From assembly GCA_046350655.1 (NCBI GenBank), contig JAXMAB010000010.1, positions 248,001 through 312,000 on the forward strand: a DNA stretch of 64,000 nt, written 5' to 3'. This document shows positions 61,701 to 64,000 of this stretch, one piece after another (within the stretch, counting starts at the first letter, position 1; each line of letters starts with the position of its first letter). Position numbers and translations under genes: made by a program. The DNA is from JAEUHO01 sp046350655. Lineage in GTDB: Bacteria; Planctomycetota; PLA2; JAEUHO01. The notes under the pieces are model-generated. The model searched no databases. It worked only from the letters and a program-made list of their open reading frames with translations, and was not told the origin of the DNA.

Positions 61701-62639
61701 ATGAGGAAGGTGTTCTTCGTCTCCCGCGCGTTCCCGTGGGACCGCGTCATCTACCCCGGCTCCGGGCCGCCGTTCGCGGAGGCCTACGGCTGGCCGGTGC
61801 GCCGGGTCGACGAGCTCGACGCGACGCCCTGCGACGCCGCGATCGTCGAGAACCGCCTCGACGCCGCCGACGTCGCGCACCTCGACCGCTTCCTCGCGCG
61901 GCCCGCGGACCGTCGCCCCCCGCTCCTCTTCAAGTGGAGCGACCCCGAGATGCCGCACTCGCGCGACGCGGGCGTCCGCTTCCTGCTCGGGAAGGCCGAC
62001 CACCCGGGCGTCCACTTCCTCTCGGTCTACGACCCCGCCGGCCCGCTCCGCGACCTCGCGGCCGGCCTCCGCCGCTCGCGCGTCCTCCGCGCGCCGTTCC
62101 CGTACGACGCGCGCCGCGAGGTCGACGTCCCCCTCGAGGACCGCTCCCGGCGCCTGTTCCTCGCCGGGAAACACGACGCGCGCCTCTACCCCGCCCGCGG
62201 CCGCTGGGTGCGCCGCCGCCGCCTCGACCCGGTCGCGCGCCTGCTCGTCGCGCGCCTCCCGCACCCCGGCTACCCCGACCTCGGCCGCCCGGCGCGGCAC
62301 GACGTGCTCGGCCCGCGGTTCGTGCCGTACGCCGCCCGCCACACGCACTTCTTCGTGGACGGCTCGCGCCACGGCGTCGAGCTCATGAAGTACGTCGAGT
62401 GCGCCTACGCCGGCTGCGTCCCGCTCGGCGACGTCCCGGGCTCGCTCGCCGCCGTCGTCGGGGACGACCTCGTGCGAGCGCCCTCGGGCGTGCTCGCCCT
62501 CCTCGCGGCCCTCCGCCGCCCGCTCGACGAGCTCCGCGACGTCGCGGCTCGCTACCGCGCCGCGCTCCGCACCGCCCGCGATCCCGCCCGCCTCGACGCG
62601 GCGCTCGACGCCGCGCTCGCCGACCTCCCGCGCGCGTGA
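61701..62639 (+). CDS. Glycosyltransferase-like protein
   Basis: 312 residues. The C-terminal half has SRHGVELMKYVECAYAGCVPLGDVPGSL, which resembles the donor-binding end of GT-B glycosyltransferases (Glu-rich motif before a small-residue loop). Preceding it are RFVPYAARHTHFFVDG and KHDARLYPARGRW. The N-terminus MRKVFFVSRAFPW has no typical Rossmann motif. It is probably a glycosyltransferase of a poorly described family; substrates are unknown. The next gene follows after 53 bp and may be cotranscribed. Confidence 0.6.
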   Translation: MRKVFFVSRAFPWDRVIYPGSGPPFAEAYGWPVRRVDELDATPCDAAIVENRLDAADVAHLDRFLARPADRRPPLLFKWSDPEMPHSRDAGVRFLLGKADHPGVHFLSVYDPAGPLRDLAAGLRRSRVLRAPFPYDARREVDVPLEDRSRRLFLAGKHDARLYPARGRWVRRRRLDPVARLLVARLPHPGYPDLGRPARHDVLGPRFVPYAARHTHFFVDGSRHGVELMKYVECAYAGCVPLGDVPGSLAAVVGDDLVRAPSGVLALLAALRRPLDELRDVAARYRAALRTARDPARLDAALDAALADLPRA

Positions 62640-62679
62640 CCCGCCGGCGCCGGCCGCGCCGCGCCCGGGCCGCGCCGCG

Positions 62680-62685
62680 TACGCT
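62680..62685 (+). promoter_or_regulatory. -10-like box before the third ATP-grasp gene
   Basis: TACGCT, 7 bp before the ATG at 62693. Confidence 0.4.
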
Positions 62686-62692
62686 GGCGGCC

Positions 62693-63562
62693 ATGCGTCC
62701 CCGTCTCGCCGTCGTCACGTGCGCGGAGTACCCCGACCTCTGCGACGACGACCGTCGCCTGCTGCCCGCGCTCGAGGCCGTCGGCCTCGACGCCGAACCC
62801 GTCGTCTGGGACCGCGAGGCCCGGTGGCCGCGCTTCGACGGCGTGCTCCTCCGCTCGCCCTGGGACTACTTCCTCGCGTCGCCCGCGTTCCTCGCGGTGC
62901 TCGACGGGCTCGCCCGCGCGGGCGTCCGGTGCTGGAACGACCCCGCGCTCGTCCGCTGGAACGCCGACAAACGCTACCTCCGCGCGCTCGAGGCGCGCGG
63001 CGTCGCGACGGTCCCGACGCTCTGGTTCGACGCGCCGCCCGCGCCCGCCGAGCTCGCCGCGCGCGTCGCCGCCGCGGGGTGGGACGAGGTCGTCGCGAAG
63101 CCGACCGTCTCCGCGGGCGCGTGGCGCACGCTGCGCCTCGCGCGCGCCGACCTCGCCGCGACGTCGCTCCCGGCGCTCCCGCCGTCCGGGGGCGCGGGAT
63201 GGATGGTGCAGCCGTTCCTGCCCGAGGTCGTCGCGGACGGCGAGCTGTCGTTCGTCTTCGTGGACGGCACGTTCAGCCACGCGGTCCGCAAGGAGGCGAA
63301 GGCCGGCGACTTCCGCGTGCAGTGGACCCACGGCGGCCGCGAGACGCCGGTCGAGGCGTCGCCGGCGCTCGTCGCGCAGGCGGCGGCGGCGCTCGCGGCG
63401 GCGCCCGACGCGGGGCTCTACGCGCGGGTCGACGGCGTGGTCCGGGGCGGGCGCCTCTGGCTCATGGAGCTCGAGCTGATCGAGCCCTACCTCTACCTCG
63501 GCCACGCCCCGACCGCGGCCGCGCGCCTCGCCGCCGCGCTCGCGCGCCGGCTGCGGGCCTGA
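62693..63562 (+). CDS. ATP-grasp ligase (glutathione-synthetase/DcsG-like)
   Basis: 289 residues. The N-terminal part (LAVVTCAEYPDLCDDDRRLL, FDGVLLRSPWDYFLASPAFL, NDPALVRWNADKRYL) and the C-terminal EVVAKPTVSAGAWRTLRL, QPFLPEVVADGELSFVFVDG and LYARVDGVVRGGRLWLMELE match ATP-grasp proteins related to the cycloserine enzyme DcsG. Here Lys of AKPTVSAG and the late MELE residues would bind ATP and magnesium. The amino or imino acceptor is unknown. A perfect dispersed repeat lies in frame as WDREARW. Confidence 0.85.
   Translation: MRPRLAVVTCAEYPDLCDDDRRLLPALEAVGLDAEPVVWDREARWPRFDGVLLRSPWDYFLASPAFLAVLDGLARAGVRCWNDPALVRWNADKRYLRALEARGVATVPTLWFDAPPAPAELAARVAAAGWDEVVAKPTVSAGAWRTLRLARADLAATSLPALPPSGGAGWMVQPFLPEVVADGELSFVFVDGTFSHAVRKEAKAGDFRVQWTHGGRETPVEASPALVAQAAAALAAAPDAGLYARVDGVVRGGRLWLMELELIEPYLYLGHAPTAAARLAAALARRLRA
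62808..62824 (+). repeat. Dispersed 17-bp repeat copy inside the ATP-grasp gene
   Basis: Perfect GGGACCGCGAGGCCCGG, read as WDREARW. Confidence 0.75.
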
Positions 63563-63571
63563 CGCCGCGCA

Positions 63572-63588
63572 CCGGGCCTCGCGGTCCC
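63572..63588 (-). repeat. Dispersed 17-bp repeat copy
   Basis: CCGGGCCTCGCGGTCCC in the 41-bp convergent gap after the ATP-grasp gene. Confidence 0.75.
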
Positions 63589-63603
63589 GCGCCCTCGACC
63601 GGG

Positions 63604-63996
63604 CTACGCCCCGCGCGGCGCGACGCTCGCCTCGCCCACGGGCCTCGCGACGACGCGCCCCGACGCGTCGAACCGCGCCACGAGGTCGCCGCGGGTCGCC
63701 GTCACCGTCGCGCCGTCGAGGTCGCCCCGCGCCGCCGCGAGCGCCCGCCAGGCGTCGGCGCACGCGGCCGCGCGGGTCGGGCCGTCGGCGTCCGCGAGGA
63801 ACCACGCGACGAACGACGCGGGCTGGAGCACCTCCCACCACGCCGCCCCCGCGCCGACCGCCGCGTCCCGGGCCGCGGTCACCGCGTCGAACGCGAGGCC
63901 CGCCGGCCGTCGGAGGAAGACCACCTCGAACCGCGCGGTCCGCGCGCGCCGGCGGAAAGGCGCCGCGAGGCGCGCGAGCAGGCGGGGGAGGGACAC
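63604..63996 (-). CDS. Small hypothetical protein
   Basis: 130 residues from a GTG at 63996 near the window edge; the ribosome site falls outside, so the true start may lie beyond. The N-terminus is basic (LPRLLARLAAPFRRRARTA), followed by RFEVVFLRRPAGLAFDAV and a helical Ala-rich middle with PASFVAWFLADADG. The C-terminal part, TRGDLVARFDASGRVVARPVG, is beta-like. No family is recognised. Confidence 0.6.
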   Translation of the reverse strand: MSLPRLLARLAAPFRRRARTARFEVVFLRRPAGLAFDAVTAARDAAVGAGAAWWEVLQPASFVAWFLADADGPTRAAACADAWRALAAARGDLDGATVTATRGDLVARFDASGRVVARPVGEASVAPRGA

Positions 63997-64000
63997 GGCG

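Overview
The window is a very GC-rich (about three quarters G+C by eye) bacterial chromosome segment with dense, short-spaced genes on both strands and no rRNA, tRNA, CRISPR array, transposase or prophage that I can see. The best taxonomic guess is a high-GC member of the Planctomycetota. Reasons are a thioredoxin/PDZ protein of a family I associate with planctomycetes, a secreted HEAT-repeat protein with a Gly/Pro-rich N-terminus, a DUF3300/DUF2950 pair, and many secreted or lipid-anchored proteins of unknown role. A myxobacterium-like deltaproteobacterium cannot be excluded. Many genes carry a -10-like hexamer TANNNT (typically TACGAT, TACGCT, TAGGCT, TATCCT) a short way before the start codon, and GTG starts are common.

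Layout. 1-4.1 kb: a 5'-truncated HEPN-like/membrane/coiled-coil protein, an acyltransferase and a DUF899 thioredoxin-fold protein. 4.4-8.9 kb: a translationally coupled four-gene 2-oxoacid:acceptor oxidoreductase operon (gamma, GltD-like NAD(P)H/Fe-S subunit, alpha, beta). 8.9-11.2 kb: a tandem-duplicated Cys/His protein and a Uup-like ABC-F ATPase. 11.3-20.4 kb: inositol-3-phosphate synthase coupled to an ATP-grasp ligase, then a convergent GT4 glycosyltransferase/histidine phosphatase pair, then a large single-frame fusion of a PIG-L/LmbE deacetylase to an Lhr helicase. The set recalls the early chemistry of mycothiol-type inositol glycosides. 20.9-33.6 kb: a PGM1-like peptide ligase, a YebC protein, a MauE-like protein with a thiol domain, a SpoU methyltransferase, a GNAT acetyltransferase, an alpha/beta hydrolase, a DUF1801 protein with an Ala/Lys tail, DUF3300, DUF2950 and an SGNH-like protein.

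33.8-48 kb: a LysM-like membrane protein, a 34-residue basic protein, a beta-helix protein, a PP-loop protein, a HEAT-repeat protein, an O-methyltransferase, the Trx/PDZ protein, a YcaQ-type glycosylase, DUF1569, a parvulin, a second secreted hydrolase, a Tat-exported epimerase-like protein and an APH-family kinase. 48-57 kb: a MITE-like element that supplies the stop codon of a membrane protein, then SnoaL, HutD, YjbR, S-adenosylhomocysteinase with its ArsR-methyltransferase and a clear operator dyad, a lipoprotein, a second YebC, a membrane-tethered nuclease-like protein, a YchJ-like protein and a beta-carbonic anhydrase. 57-64 kb: a 21-haem (CxxCH) lipoprotein divergent from a tri-haem lipoprotein, then a glycosyltransferase-like protein, a third ATP-grasp protein and a small hypothetical.

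Throughout the window a 15-17 bp sequence, GGGACCGCGAGGCCCGG, recurs in both orientations, mostly between genes but also inside at least four reading frames. It forms two long perfect palindromes. Together with GTAGGG-type hairpins, a 113-bp direct repeat and a MITE, it points to a repeat-rich genome.
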